Source: Deltaproteobacteria bacterium
Lineage (GTDB): Bacteria; Acidobacteriota; Thermoanaerobaculia; Multivoradales; JAHZIX01
Direction: 5' to 3'
Length of the DNA stretch: 64,000 bases
Assembly (NCBI GenBank): GCA_022601195.1
Contig: JAHZIX010000045.1
Span: 816,884 to 880,883 of the forward strand
In this document: piece after piece, positions 49,996 through 58,602 of the stretch
Numbering within the stretch: the stretch's first letter is position 1
How the letters are laid out: the number at the start of each line of letters is the position of its first letter
Program-made: the position numbers and the translations under genes
Notes under the pieces: generated by a model
Seen by the model: the letters and a program-made list of their open reading frames with translations, nothing else
Told to the model about the DNA's origin: nothing
Database searches by the model: none

Positions 49996-50298
49996 GTGAT
50001 CGAGAGGAGAACAAATTCGTGGAGGCTGCGAATCGGTGCCTTGGTTTTGGCGGGAAGCGCAGCTTTTGCGCCGGTTGGATTTTCCGATACCTGCTATGGC
50101 ACTTGGTACGACTACTACGAGACATCAGATTGCGAAGTGCTTGTTGGCAGTAAAGTCAGCTGTCCTGGATTTCCCGATCAGGTGGATGCCGCCGAGGATG
50201 GCTCGTTCATCGAAACGCCCTTCTTTGTGAGCGGAACAGCTATTTGCCCTTGCGGTGGTGGCGGTAGTGGAGACGGAGAGGACGGCGAGGCGGGTTGA
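49996..50298 (+). CDS. Small secreted Cys/Gly-rich protein
   Basis: A 100-aa exported protein starting with GTG behind AAAGGAG. The signal peptide is RIGALVLAGSAAFAPVGFS, cut before DTCYG. The mature part has five Cys (DTCYG, SDCEV, VSCPG, ICPCGGGG) and ends in a Gly/Asp/Glu-rich tail. No family is recognised. It is followed by two hairpins, the second a bidirectional terminator. Confidence 0.7.
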   Translation: MIERRTNSWRLRIGALVLAGSAAFAPVGFSDTCYGTWYDYYETSDCEVLVGSKVSCPGFPDQVDAAEDGSFIETPFFVSGTAICPCGGGGSGDGEDGEAG

Positions 50299-50315
50299 TA
50301 CGACCAGGTGTGAAT

Positions 50316-50343
50316 CAAGCCGGGGCAGGATAGCCCCGGCTTG
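50316..50343. other. Perfect hairpin after the small secreted protein gene
   Basis: CAAGCCGGGGC and GCCCCGGCTTG pair perfectly around AGGATA. No T tract follows, so it is more likely a transcript stabiliser or part of the terminator 10 bases on. Confidence 0.55.
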
Positions 50344-50350
50344 ACCGAGC

Positions 50351-50390
50351 AAAACAGCCCAGAGGATCCAATGATCCCCTGGGCTGTTTT
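50351..50390. terminator. Bidirectional rho-independent terminator
   Basis: AGCCCAG.GGATC pairs with GATCC.CTGGGCT around CAAT, with AAAAC on the left and GTTTTCTT on the right, so both strands show a stem followed by T residues. It ends the small secreted gene (plus) and the large nuclease gene (minus). Confidence 0.8.
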
Positions 50391-50391
50391 C

Positions 50392-53300
50392 TTACTGGTT
50401 TACCAGATAGATCCAGAGCTTCATGATGCCGAGGTTACAGCCGAACTTCTGCGGGCCGTGACCGAGATGAAGCTCTTCGATGATTTGCTCGCAGGAGCAG
50501 CCCGCGGTGTCTTCCGTGGTGAAAGATGGCGGTTCGTGAGGAAACCACCGAGGCACCGTGGTGTCGAAGGTGGTATCCCCGTCGGTGAGGGCGTAGTGAA
50601 AGGGGAGCAGGCGCCGGGTGGGCACCGACTCGGGAATCGCCGTATCGGCACAGAGATCACTGCCGTCCGGGACGCCATCTCCGTCACTGTCCGCTTTTAG
50701 GAAGAGCACCAAGCCGTCGTGGTCCGAGACCCGTAGGGCGGTGGTGGGGTCATCCCGGAAGCTAGCAGCGACGTCAGAGTTACCCCTCGCGTACTCGATG
50801 CCCGTCACCGCAGAAGCCAAGCCTGCCGAAGTGAGCATATGGTCCAGAGCTTGAGCGTTGCCGCCAAAGTTGAAGGAGTACCTCTCCTCTGCCGGCAAGC
50901 TGAAGATCTCGTTGACCAGGTCCGGGTCCACGATGTCGGTAGTGGGGAACTCATCTCCCAAGGGGTCGAGGTTGCCGGAGATCTGCCCCATCACATCGAC
51001 ATAACCATCGGTGAACTGGAAGGCATTGAAGTCTCCCGTGACCACCAAGTGAATCGATGGGTCGGCGATCTGGAGATCCTGAATGAACTCCGCCAACCGC
51101 TGAGATTGCTCCAAACGCTTGGTACGCACACGCACCTCACTGGAGCCCTCGATACCGCTCAGAGAGCGTTGGTGGACTCCGATCACGGTGATCGGATAGC
51201 TGCCACCGCTTCCCACGTAGTTAGCATCGAGAACCAGCGGTGGCCGGTCGTTGAGCAGGCTGCCATCGACGGAAAGAAGCAGGTCTTCGCCGAATTGCTC
51301 GACGGAGTTCACCTGCACCGTATCCCGTACCAGGAAGCCGACGTCGATGCCACCGACGTCATTTCCTTCGAGTAGGTGAGCGGTGTAGACCAAGGACGGA
51401 TCGTCGCTCTGGATGCGTGCCGCCAACACTTGCAGCACATTGAGATTCTCGACCTCTTGGACGGCCAGAATGTCTGGAGCATCGAGAACCCCGCGAATGT
51501 GGATAGAGAACTTCGCCACCAGATCGTTGAACTCAGCGGTGGTCGGCACCGGGTCGTCCGTCGCTGGATCGTCTTGATCGTCGAACAATCGCAGCATGTT
51601 CTGACTGGCGATAGTGAACTCTCCGGCTTCCCGCTCCCGCACCGGCCTTGGCAGCACCGGTACTGGGCCCAAGGTGAGGGAGATTGGTAAGACCTGATAG
51701 TCGCCGAAGCTGAAGGTTAGCGGCCCGGTAGCCGAAACCTCCTGACCTGCGAAGACACCGGGATCGGTGCCGCCTAGACCATCTGGGTTGACCTCGAAGA
51801 TCTCCGGATTGCCATCCCACACCGGCAAGCCAGAGAGGCCCGGGAACTCGATGCCCGGTTCCCGGAAGGTGCGACTCGACCGAGCCACCACCGCAACATC
51901 CCCGAATTGGTCCGAAGGTCCGGTGGCCAAGCCGTCGAAGCTCACTAGCATGCCCTCGAACCGCTCCAGCTCTGTGGCCGGCTGGGGTTGATCGCCGGAT
52001 GGGGTGATGGCGTCGAAGACCACAGGAACGGGAAGAGCGTTGCCGGAAGAGTCCACGGTCACCACCGGATTGCCGGTGATCTCCGTCAGATCGAAAAATT
52101 CTTCCACCACGCCGCTCACATCCACTTGGTCACCCACCGACACCGCGGGCGCTCCGCCAGTAAAGACGAAGATGCCTTCGGAGGTCTCTGGGTCGGTGTC
52201 AGCGCGGGCGGCTGGAGTTTGGATGAAGAATCCACTCGGGCTAACCGCCGTAACAATGTTGTCCAAGGTGGTCACCCCCTGGCCTGCGAAGGCACTGGCC
52301 AGGCCCGCCCCCTGAATCTCGAAGATCTCGAAGGCCGGTCCCAGCGGAGAGCAACTCGAAGTAAATGAGGTGTTTGGTGCACCGGGAGTGATACAGACGA
52401 AGGAAAAGTCGACGTTGTTGACGTCGGTGTCTGCCCCATTGGGGACTCGGGAGATGCCCTTGAAGTCCTCGCCGGAAGCTCCGGAATCCTCGAGCCCAAC
52501 CCCGGAGCCCTCCGTATAGGGAGCCCCCGTGTCGCCTTCGTAGCTAACGGTATCCAGGAGGACGCCAGCAGCGGAAAGGGCCACCGCGTCCGGTGCTCCA
52601 TTTTGGATGGAGCTAATGACCTCGAGATCGCAGTTGGCCACCGTCAGGGCATCGGCACAAACCACGAAGTATCCGCCGGCGACCAGCGTTACGGAAGGCA
52701 AGGCGATGGATTGGTAAGGAGCCGCGCCGTTGCCGTTCACTAGCTCCAGCGTGACCCCAGTGAGATCCGCATCCCCATCTCCCGCGTTGTGAATTTCAAC
52801 GAACTCACCGGTGTCTGCTCCCGGCTGGTCGTAGTCAACTTCGTTGATCACCAGTCGCGGTGGTGCCGGGCTGGTGCAGTCGCTGGTCTCGGTGGCATTG
52901 GTAGATCCAGGAGTGACGCAGCGCGGGGAGAGGTCAACGTTGTTGACATCGGTGTCTGCGCCGTCCGGAAAACGGGAGATGCCACTGAAATCGATCGCGG
53001 AGCTGTCCAAGAGACCCGTTCCCGAACCCTCGGTGAAGGGGGCAGCGGTGTCGCCTTCATAGCTCACCGTGTCGAGAATGGCGCCGGCGAAAAGAAGGGC
53101 GACCGCATCTGGTGCTCCGTTTTGGATCAGATTGGTATCTGGTGAGACATCTAAGTCGCAACCAGAGATCTGGTCTGCATCGCCGCAGACCACAAAGTAG
53201 CCTCCCGCTGCCAGAGTGACCGACGGCAGGGCGATGGTGGCGTAGGCCGAGCCTCCGTTGCCGTTGACCAACTGAAGCTCCACGCCCGCGAGATTGGCGT

Positions 53301-55155
53301 CGGTGGCGCCGATATTCTTGATCTCGACGAACTCGCCCGCATCCGTGCCGGACTGGTCGTAGTCGATCTCGTTGACCACCAGTTGCGGGGCATCGCCCAG
53401 ACAATCATTGGAGGCACCCGGAGTGATCGGCTGAGGGACCAGGTCGACGTTGTTGACATTGGTGTCGGCTCCGTCGAGGCAACGGGAGATTCCCATGTCG
53501 TCATTGCCGGTGGCACCGGAGTCTTCGAGGCCCACTCCGGAGCCTTCCGTATAAGGAGCGGCGACATCCCCTTCGTAACTGACGGTGTCCAAGATGGCGC
53601 CACCGAGCACCAAGGCGGCTCCATCCGGGGCTCCGTTCTGAATGAAGTTGGAGTCCGGAGAAGCGTCCAGGTCGCACAGGGCGACGTTGGCGGCATTGCC
53701 ACAGACAACAAAATAGCCACCCGCAGGGAGGCTCACGCTGGGCAAGGCGACGGTGTTGTAGGCCGTGGCGCCGGAGCCGTTGATGAGCTGCAGTTCTACA
53801 CCAGTGAGATCCGCCGCGTCGGTGCCGACATTCTTGATCTCGACGAACTCGGCGGCGTCGCTGCCCGGCTGGTCGTAGTCGATCTCATTGATCACCAACT
53901 CGATGGGAGCGAGGCAAGCGTTGGCAGCTCCCGGGGTGTCTTCACCGTCCGCCGGATCGAAGGCCGATACGCGCCAGCCATCGGGGCAGAGGATCGAGTG
54001 ACCGGGCACGAAGCTTCCGTCCGGACCCACTGACGTGTCGCAGTAGGTCAGCTCGCCGGAGCCGACGGATTCCACTAGCGCCAGGCAATCGAAGGCTTCG
54101 CTCCAAGGCGCCAAGTCGAGAATGCCGTCATCGTCGGTATCCAGATCGTCGCCATTGGCTCCGGTGAATCCGGAGACGAGCAGATGAGTGAGGTTGTCAC
54201 TGTTTTCAAAATTGAGACTCGTCGTAAGGTCCGGCAGCCCGAGGGTGAAGGTGCTCTCGGCGGCCACAAAGAAGCCGCTTAGGGGGATGGAGGTTCCGGT
54301 GAGGTCAACCACCGCCTCGATGACTCCGCTGCCACCGGTGCCGTCACCCAACACGAGATAGAAAATATCGTCCAGAGAGGTTCCGGGAGCTCCCTCCAGC
54401 TCGAAGTACTCATCGTCGTCGGCGCCTGGTTGGTCGATGCGAATCTCGCTCAACGTTGCAGGCACCGGACAGGCGTTGGGGGCACCGGGAGTGTCGTCTC
54501 CCATGGCCGGGTCGAATTGGGCGATCTGCCAACCACCGGGGCAGTTGATGATGTGAGCGGGCACAAAACTGCCATCTGGGCCGACGGTAGGAGGGCCGTA
54601 GTGAAATTCGGTACCCGTGGGAGGGTTGTCCTCTTCGATAGCAGCGACCACATCGACGATCTGGCTCCAGGGAGTCACGTCTAGGGTGCCATCGTCGTCG
54701 GTGTCTAGGTCATCGCCATTGGCACCGGTGAAGCCATCAACCAGCAGGTGGGTGACGTTGTCGCTGTTTTCGAAGTTAATACTCGCGGTGAGATCCGCAG
54801 TGCCGAGAGTGAAGGTGCCTTCGGCGGCAACGAAGAAGCCGCTGGCCGGAATGGCATTGCCGGTAAGGTCTACGACTGCTTCGATGGTTCCGCTGCCACC
54901 GGTGCCGTCCCCGATAGCGAGATAGGTGAGGCCATCCAATGAGGAGGAGGGAGGGCCCGCTAATTCGAAGTATTCATCGTTGTCGGTGCCCGGCTGGTCC
55001 GAGCGAATCTCGCTCAGAGTGATGGTCTGGGCCAGGCTGGGAGTGGCCAAGAGAGGAAAGAGAGTCAGAGCTACGGCGAAAAGAGGAATAAGGATGCCCC
55101 TTTTTCTTCCGTAGAGGCGGGCGAGACGACTTGAGCTGAGGGCTTTCATCGGCAT
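50392..55155 (-). CDS. Very large secreted protein with five lamin-tail-like domains and an endonuclease/phosphatase-type domain
   Basis: A 1587-aa exported protein. The signal peptide (ILIPLFAVALTLFPLLATPSLA) ends near residue 42. Two lamin-tail-like units of about 188 aa start near residues 44 and 232 (TLSEIRSDQPGTDNDEYFEL), and three of about 175 aa start near 417, 592 and 767 (LVINEIDYDQPGSDAAEFVE). A NucH-like OB region follows near 945 (FEIFEIQGAGLASAFAGQGV), then an endonuclease/exonuclease/phosphatase fold near 1190-1480 (FTIASQNMLRLFDD, ILAVQEVENLNVL, VTGDFNAF, SDHDGLVL). The tail has DSDGDGVPDGSDLC, like thrombospondin type 3 repeats, and a Cys-rich end AGCSCEQIIEELHLGHG. AGGAGAAGG precedes the ATG. 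It is probably an extracellular DNase or phosphoesterase. Confidence 0.88.
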   Translation of the reverse strand: MPMKALSSSRLARLYGRKRGILIPLFAVALTLFPLLATPSLAQTITLSEIRSDQPGTDNDEYFELAGPPSSSLDGLTYLAIGDGTGGSGTIEAVVDLTGNAIPASGFFVAAEGTFTLGTADLTASINFENSDNVTHLLVDGFTGANGDDLDTDDDGTLDVTPWSQIVDVVAAIEEDNPPTGTEFHYGPPTVGPDGSFVPAHIINCPGGWQIAQFDPAMGDDTPGAPNACPVPATLSEIRIDQPGADDDEYFELEGAPGTSLDDIFYLVLGDGTGGSGVIEAVVDLTGTSIPLSGFFVAAESTFTLGLPDLTTSLNFENSDNLTHLLVSGFTGANGDDLDTDDDGILDLAPWSEAFDCLALVESVGSGELTYCDTSVGPDGSFVPGHSILCPDGWRVSAFDPADGEDTPGAANACLAPIELVINEIDYDQPGSDAAEFVEIKNVGTDAADLTGVELQLINGSGATAYNTVALPSVSLPAGGYFVVCGNAANVALCDLDASPDSNFIQNGAPDGAALVLGGAILDTVSYEGDVAAPYTEGSGVGLEDSGATGNDDMGISRCLDGADTNVNNVDLVPQPITPGASNDCLGDAPQLVVNEIDYDQSGTDAGEFVEIKNIGATDANLAGVELQLVNGNGGSAYATIALPSVTLAAGGYFVVCGDADQISGCDLDVSPDTNLIQNGAPDAVALLFAGAILDTVSYEGDTAAPFTEGSGTGLLDSSAIDFSGISRFPDGADTDVNNVDLSPRCVTPGSTNATETSDCTSPAPPRLVINEVDYDQPGADTGEFVEIHNAGDGDADLTGVTLELVNGNGAAPYQSIALPSVTLVAGGYFVVCADALTVANCDLEVISSIQNGAPDAVALSAAGVLLDTVSYEGDTGAPYTEGSGVGLEDSGASGEDFKGISRVPNGADTDVNNVDFSFVCITPGAPNTSFTSSCSPLGPAFEIFEIQGAGLASAFAGQGVTTLDNIVTAVSPSGFFIQTPAARADTDPETSEGIFVFTGGAPAVSVGDQVDVSGVVEEFFDLTEITGNPVVTVDSSGNALPVPVVFDAITPSGDQPQPATELERFEGMLVSFDGLATGPSDQFGDVAVVARSSRTFREPGIEFPGLSGLPVWDGNPEIFEVNPDGLGGTDPGVFAGQEVSATGPLTFSFGDYQVLPISLTLGPVPVLPRPVREREAGEFTIASQNMLRLFDDQDDPATDDPVPTTAEFNDLVAKFSIHIRGVLDAPDILAVQEVENLNVLQVLAARIQSDDPSLVYTAHLLEGNDVGGIDVGFLVRDTVQVNSVEQFGEDLLLSVDGSLLNDRPPLVLDANYVGSGGSYPITVIGVHQRSLSGIEGSSEVRVRTKRLEQSQRLAEFIQDLQIADPSIHLVVTGDFNAFQFTDGYVDVMGQISGNLDPLGDEFPTTDIVDPDLVNEIFSLPAEERYSFNFGGNAQALDHMLTSAGLASAVTGIEYARGNSDVAASFRDDPTTALRVSDHDGLVLFLKADSDGDGVPDGSDLCADTAIPESVPTRRLLPFHYALTDGDTTFDTTVPRWFPHEPPSFTTEDTAGCSCEQIIEELHLGHGPQKFGCNLGIMKLWIYLVNQ
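52350..55030 (-). repeat. Coding repeats: two plus three lamin-tail units
   Basis: Units of about 560 bases near 54475-55030 and 53920-54470 (type A) and of 525 bases near 53386-53910, 52861-53385 and 52350-52860 (type B). The type B units share long near-identical stretches (for example the DYDQPG and VSYEGD regions), so recombination between them is possible. Confidence 0.7.
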
Positions 55156-55877
55156 GAGGTGCCTTCTCCTAGATTTGATAGATGGTTTGCAAGGATCGGT
55201 TCTTTAGATCGACTGAGCCTATACAGCGGCGCGCAAACAATGCGCAGCATCGCGGTGACACATTCACGGCAGAGTGGAGTGGACCTGTTGCCAGGGAAAA
55301 CATCGAGAAACCAACACAAAATGATAGAGCTGAATCAGGAAATTAGCACAGATGATTGAGCCAGTGCCGAGAGAAGAGGAGAGGTAGAAACATTCAAATA
55401 TTCGTCGATAAGAAGAGTTTTCTTGCCTTGCGGGGAAGTGTCCACCGCATTCAGTGGAGCGAAGGCAAGAAAAGGATGGCTCCGATCTATCCAAGTCGAG
55501 GCAGCTTTCACCCTTTGATGCTCTCTCGATCAAGCCTGTAGTTCCGAGAGAGATGGTGGGTATTTCCAAGGAGCTGGACGAATCGCATCAGTGGTTTCTT
55601 CAGAAGATCGAGGGATCGAGACATGGAATGATCAGATCGGAGACGCTTTCTCGCATCAATATATGTCGGCTTGGTTCGATGTCAGCTCGGCAAGGCAGGA
55701 CAGCTGGAGATCTTCTGGGATCGAGGTAGTCCATTGCGGTGTTATCGCTCGATCCGTTCCGACAGTCAGGTTCTGACGACCAGGAGAGGTCCGAGTTTCT
55801 GAGGAAGTGCGACACGTTGAGGTTTTCGGTGGGCGCGGCCGCGCCCACCGAGCTGAAAAGAAGGGCTTGTCTAAGAA
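55156..55877. other. Long intergenic region
   Basis: This stretch of 722 bases is more AT-rich than its surroundings and lies between divergent secreted-protein genes. Open frames on both strands lack family resemblance and good ribosome binding sites. It must hold both promoters. A 26-base perfect palindrome lies near its right end. Confidence 0.4.
55826..55851. promoter_or_regulatory. Perfect 26-base palindrome before a secreted-protein gene
   Basis: TCGGTGGGCGCGG is followed directly by its reverse complement CCGCGCCCACCGA. In RNA it would form an 11-bp stem with a GGCC loop. It ends 26 bases before the ATG at 55878, just ahead of the AGAAGGG ribosome binding site. It could be an operator or a leader hairpin that affects translation. 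Confidence 0.5.
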
Positions 55878-57923
55878 ATGAATTTACTTGTACGTATCGA
55901 CTCTGTGCGGTTTCTGGCTGCTTGCTTGGGCCTTTTTCTGGGTTTTCATGGAGCAGCTGGTGGGCAGCTGCCGGAGGGCTTGGAGACCTCCGTTGGGCTG
56001 GGGCGAGTCCTCGCTGGCAGTGGCAATGGCAATTTCGCTTTGCTTCAGGCTTCCGATGAGGGCAGTGGGTCGGCCGAAGAGCTCCAGATTCAAGTGTTCG
56101 ATGCCGAGGCCTCGCCCTTTGGGTCGCCGTTTCAGGTCCCTGGGGCAGCTGAATGTCCGGAGCACACGATGGGTGGAGGACCCGCCAGCTCGAGTTTTCT
56201 TTGGCTTTGGAGCGAAGTGCAAGATCCCACGATGGTCTGCGGCTTTTCTCCGACTCGGACCGATCTCTTCGCACGGGTCTACTCTATGGAGGGAGAACCC
56301 CTCAGTCCCAGGTTCCAGGTGAACTCGATCCTCGAGGGAGAGCACACCTTTCCTGGTTTCGCAGAGTTGCCCGACGGTGGTTGGCTGTTGACTTGGTCGC
56401 AGGTGACGATGGCGATGAACCAGGACGGTGACTACATTTCTCACCAATATGTCCGACGCTTCGACAGTGATGGGACCCCGCGGGAGGCGGAGTTTCGTAT
56501 TTCGGAATCAGGGATGTTCGATCCGCTGAAATTTCCGGTTGTGACTCTTCTTGCGGGAGGTGGCTTTTCTGTCGTCTGGAGTCACTTCAATTCCGGAGGT
56601 ATCGGGAGCCTAACAATGCGCTCTTTCGACCCCAGTGGTACGCCGGTGACAGCACCGACTCTATTGGGAGAAGATTCCAATTCGCCTTTTACCGGTGCAG
56701 AATTCGTTCGTCTTCCAGATGGGGCCACCCTGGTGACTTGGTGGGGAGGCCACGTCTTCGCCAGATTTCTCGATCCCTTTGGCCAACTCCGAGGCGACCG
56801 CTTCCAAGTGAGCACTCGCTCAGGCTTTCTTGGTTTTAGTGGAACTCATGCGGTCGTGAAGGATTCCGGTGAGGTTCTTGTGGCCTGGACCCTAGAGGAA
56901 GATCCTCACAGCGGTTCCACGGGGGATGGCTCCGGGGCCGGCGCCTTCGGTCAGTGGATCAGTACTACCGGTGACCCGCTGGGAAACGAATTTCAGATCA
57001 ATGCTCGTTTCCAAGGCAGGCAAGAACTGGAAGAGCTTCGGCTAACTCCTCGAGAGGAGCCAGTAGCTCTCTTCGGGTCGCACTCAGGGCTGACGAATGA
57101 GGTTTTCGCGAGACGGCTGCGTACCTCTTGTACTTCCGGCGTCGGAACTCTCTGCCTTGGAGAAGGAGGTCGCTTCCGGGTCGAAGTCGCCTGGGCAGAT
57201 GCTTCTGATCGAGATGGCCAGGCGGGGGCTGCGGGGCTCAGCGAGGAGAGTGGCTATTTTTGGTTCTTTCGTCCAGACAATGTCGAGCTGGTGGTGAAGG
57301 TTGTAGATGGCGGTGCTGTGAATGGAAACTTCTGGGTTTTCTACGGCGCCCTTTCCAATGTCGAGTACCAGCTGACGGTGACCGATACAGAAACGGGCTT
57401 CCAGAAGATCTATCACAACCCGGCCAGCAACTTCGCCAGCGTCGGGGACACCGCGGCATTTCCGGGCGGTGATTTGGGAGGAGCAGAGGGCGCGTCGGTA
57501 CGGCTGTCCTTGAGTCCTGCCGCCATTGAGGCTCTCTTACCGGCAATGCCACAAGGTTCGGTGGCAGACGCTTCATCCGCAGCGGCTCCTGGAAAGGCAG
57601 GGGGAGTGCTCGAATTCGCTGAGGGCCGCTTCGCGGCTAGCTTGGACTGGGAGGATTTTTCGGGAAGTACGGGCACCGGCCACGGCGTCATGTTGACCTC
57701 GGACACGGGGTATTTCTGGTTCTTCAAATCAGACCGCCCCGAAGTGGTCTTGAAGGTGCTCGATGGCCGCTCTGTCAACGGCCATTATTGGGTTTTCTAC
57801 GGTGCTCTATCGAATGTGGAATACACCTTGAGTGTGGAAGATCGCCAGCAAAATACGACGCGCACCTACTTCAATCCAGCGAGGCATTTCGGAAGCGTCG
57901 GGGATACGGAGGCATTTCCCTAG
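55878..57923 (+). CDS. Secreted protein with two C-terminal FWFF/FYGALSNVEY modules
   Basis: A 681-aa exported protein with signal peptide FLAACLGLFLGFHGAAGG. The first 410 residues contain repeated beta units with FARVYSMEGEPLSPRFQVNS and GWLLTWSQVTM-like motifs, similar to secreted proteins that fold as propellers (PDGGWLLTW, GGGFSVVWSH, DGATLVTWWG). The last 260 residues are two related modules of about 105 aa (FRVEVAWAD to DTAAFP and FAASLDWED to DTEAFP) sharing SGYFWFF, ELVVKVVDG, NG.(F/Y)WVFYGALSNVEY. This module recurs in many secreted Acidobacteriota proteins as I know them, perhaps as a surface-attachment domain. It overlaps its convergent neighbour GmhA-like gene by 4 bases at the stop. 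Confidence 0.8.
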   Translation: MNLLVRIDSVRFLAACLGLFLGFHGAAGGQLPEGLETSVGLGRVLAGSGNGNFALLQASDEGSGSAEELQIQVFDAEASPFGSPFQVPGAAECPEHTMGGGPASSSFLWLWSEVQDPTMVCGFSPTRTDLFARVYSMEGEPLSPRFQVNSILEGEHTFPGFAELPDGGWLLTWSQVTMAMNQDGDYISHQYVRRFDSDGTPREAEFRISESGMFDPLKFPVVTLLAGGGFSVVWSHFNSGGIGSLTMRSFDPSGTPVTAPTLLGEDSNSPFTGAEFVRLPDGATLVTWWGGHVFARFLDPFGQLRGDRFQVSTRSGFLGFSGTHAVVKDSGEVLVAWTLEEDPHSGSTGDGSGAGAFGQWISTTGDPLGNEFQINARFQGRQELEELRLTPREEPVALFGSHSGLTNEVFARRLRTSCTSGVGTLCLGEGGRFRVEVAWADASDRDGQAGAAGLSEESGYFWFFRPDNVELVVKVVDGGAVNGNFWVFYGALSNVEYQLTVTDTETGFQKIYHNPASNFASVGDTAAFPGGDLGGAEGASVRLSLSPAAIEALLPAMPQGSVADASSAAAPGKAGGVLEFAEGRFAASLDWEDFSGSTGTGHGVMLTSDTGYFWFFKSDRPEVVLKVLDGRSVNGHYWVFYGALSNVEYTLSVEDRQQNTTRTYFNPARHFGSVGDTEAFP

Positions 57924-58492
57924 GCCGAGTCTGTCTCTTCGATGAAGCGGTAGGCCAGTACATGGCTGATGGCGAAGAAACAATCTTCCAGCCGGCCCAT
58001 GTGATTGGAGGGAACCAGAAGGGGCAGGTCTACGAGATCCTTCAGCTGGCCGCTCAAGCCGGAGGTGAGCCCGATGGTCGGGCAGCCGAGCTGGCGAGCG
58101 TATTCCACCGCGGCGAGAACATTCGGGCTATCGCCGCTGCCGCTAATGGCAAGTAGTAGATCCCCGGGTCGGGCGAAGTTCCTGAAAGGCTCCACGAAAA
58201 TGGTTTCATAGCCCTCGTCGTTGGCGTAGGCGGTGAGGGTGGGTACGTTGTCGGAAAGATTGATCATGCGGAACCGCCGTGGTTTGCCCAAGGAGGCACA
58301 CTTGACCATGTCGACCACCATTTGTGCGGCGATGGCGGAGCTACCGCCGTTGCCGCAGGTAAAGATGGTGCTTCCTTTGCTCCGAGCACGGCGCAGCCAA
58401 GTGATCGCTTCTGAGATGCGATCGTTGTCTAGGCTCTCCAGGAGCTTGCGGGATTCCGCCAGATAGTGGCGAATAAATTCAGAATGGTCCAT
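57920..58492 (-). CDS. gmhA: SIS-domain sugar-phosphate isomerase, GmhA-like (sedoheptulose-7-phosphate isomerase)
   Basis: A 190-aa SIS protein: STIFTCGNGGSSAIAAQMVV (phosphate-binding loop), LSDNVPTLTAYANDEGYETI, GDLLLAISGSGDSPNVLAAV and LVPSNHMGRLEDCFFAISHV. It matches GmhA, which isomerises sedoheptulose 7-phosphate to D-glycero-D-manno-heptose 7-phosphate, the first step of heptose synthesis for lipopolysaccharide or glycans. Family identity is clear, while the heptose role rests on the neighbours (HddC-like and GmhB-like genes upstream). The ATG at 58492 is used; no strong ribosome binding site is seen. It lies 110 bases after the HddC-like gene. Confidence 0.85.
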   Translation of the reverse strand: MDHSEFIRHYLAESRKLLESLDNDRISEAITWLRRARSKGSTIFTCGNGGSSAIAAQMVVDMVKCASLGKPRRFRMINLSDNVPTLTAYANDEGYETIFVEPFRNFARPGDLLLAISGSGDSPNVLAAVEYARQLGCPTIGLTSGLSGQLKDLVDLPLLVPSNHMGRLEDCFFAISHVLAYRFIEETDSA

Positions 58493-58602
58493 GAACGGTG
58501 CCCGAGTGTACCTCGAAAAAGGTTGTGCTGAAGGCCCTTGCAATAGGGGAGTTGATTGCGGAGCGAAAACGCCTTCGCGCGGCTAGCCAAGTTTCCTTCC
58601 CG

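Noticed and set aside
55180..55260. CTGCGCATTGTTTGC on the minus strand as a sigma-54 promoter for the nuclease gene
   Set aside because: The -24 element is TG and not GG, so the match is too weak to call.
55600..56274. 224-aa minus-strand frame across the intergenic palindrome
   Set aside because: It overlaps the signal peptide region of a supported plus-strand gene and reads SVGAAAPTE only because of the palindrome.
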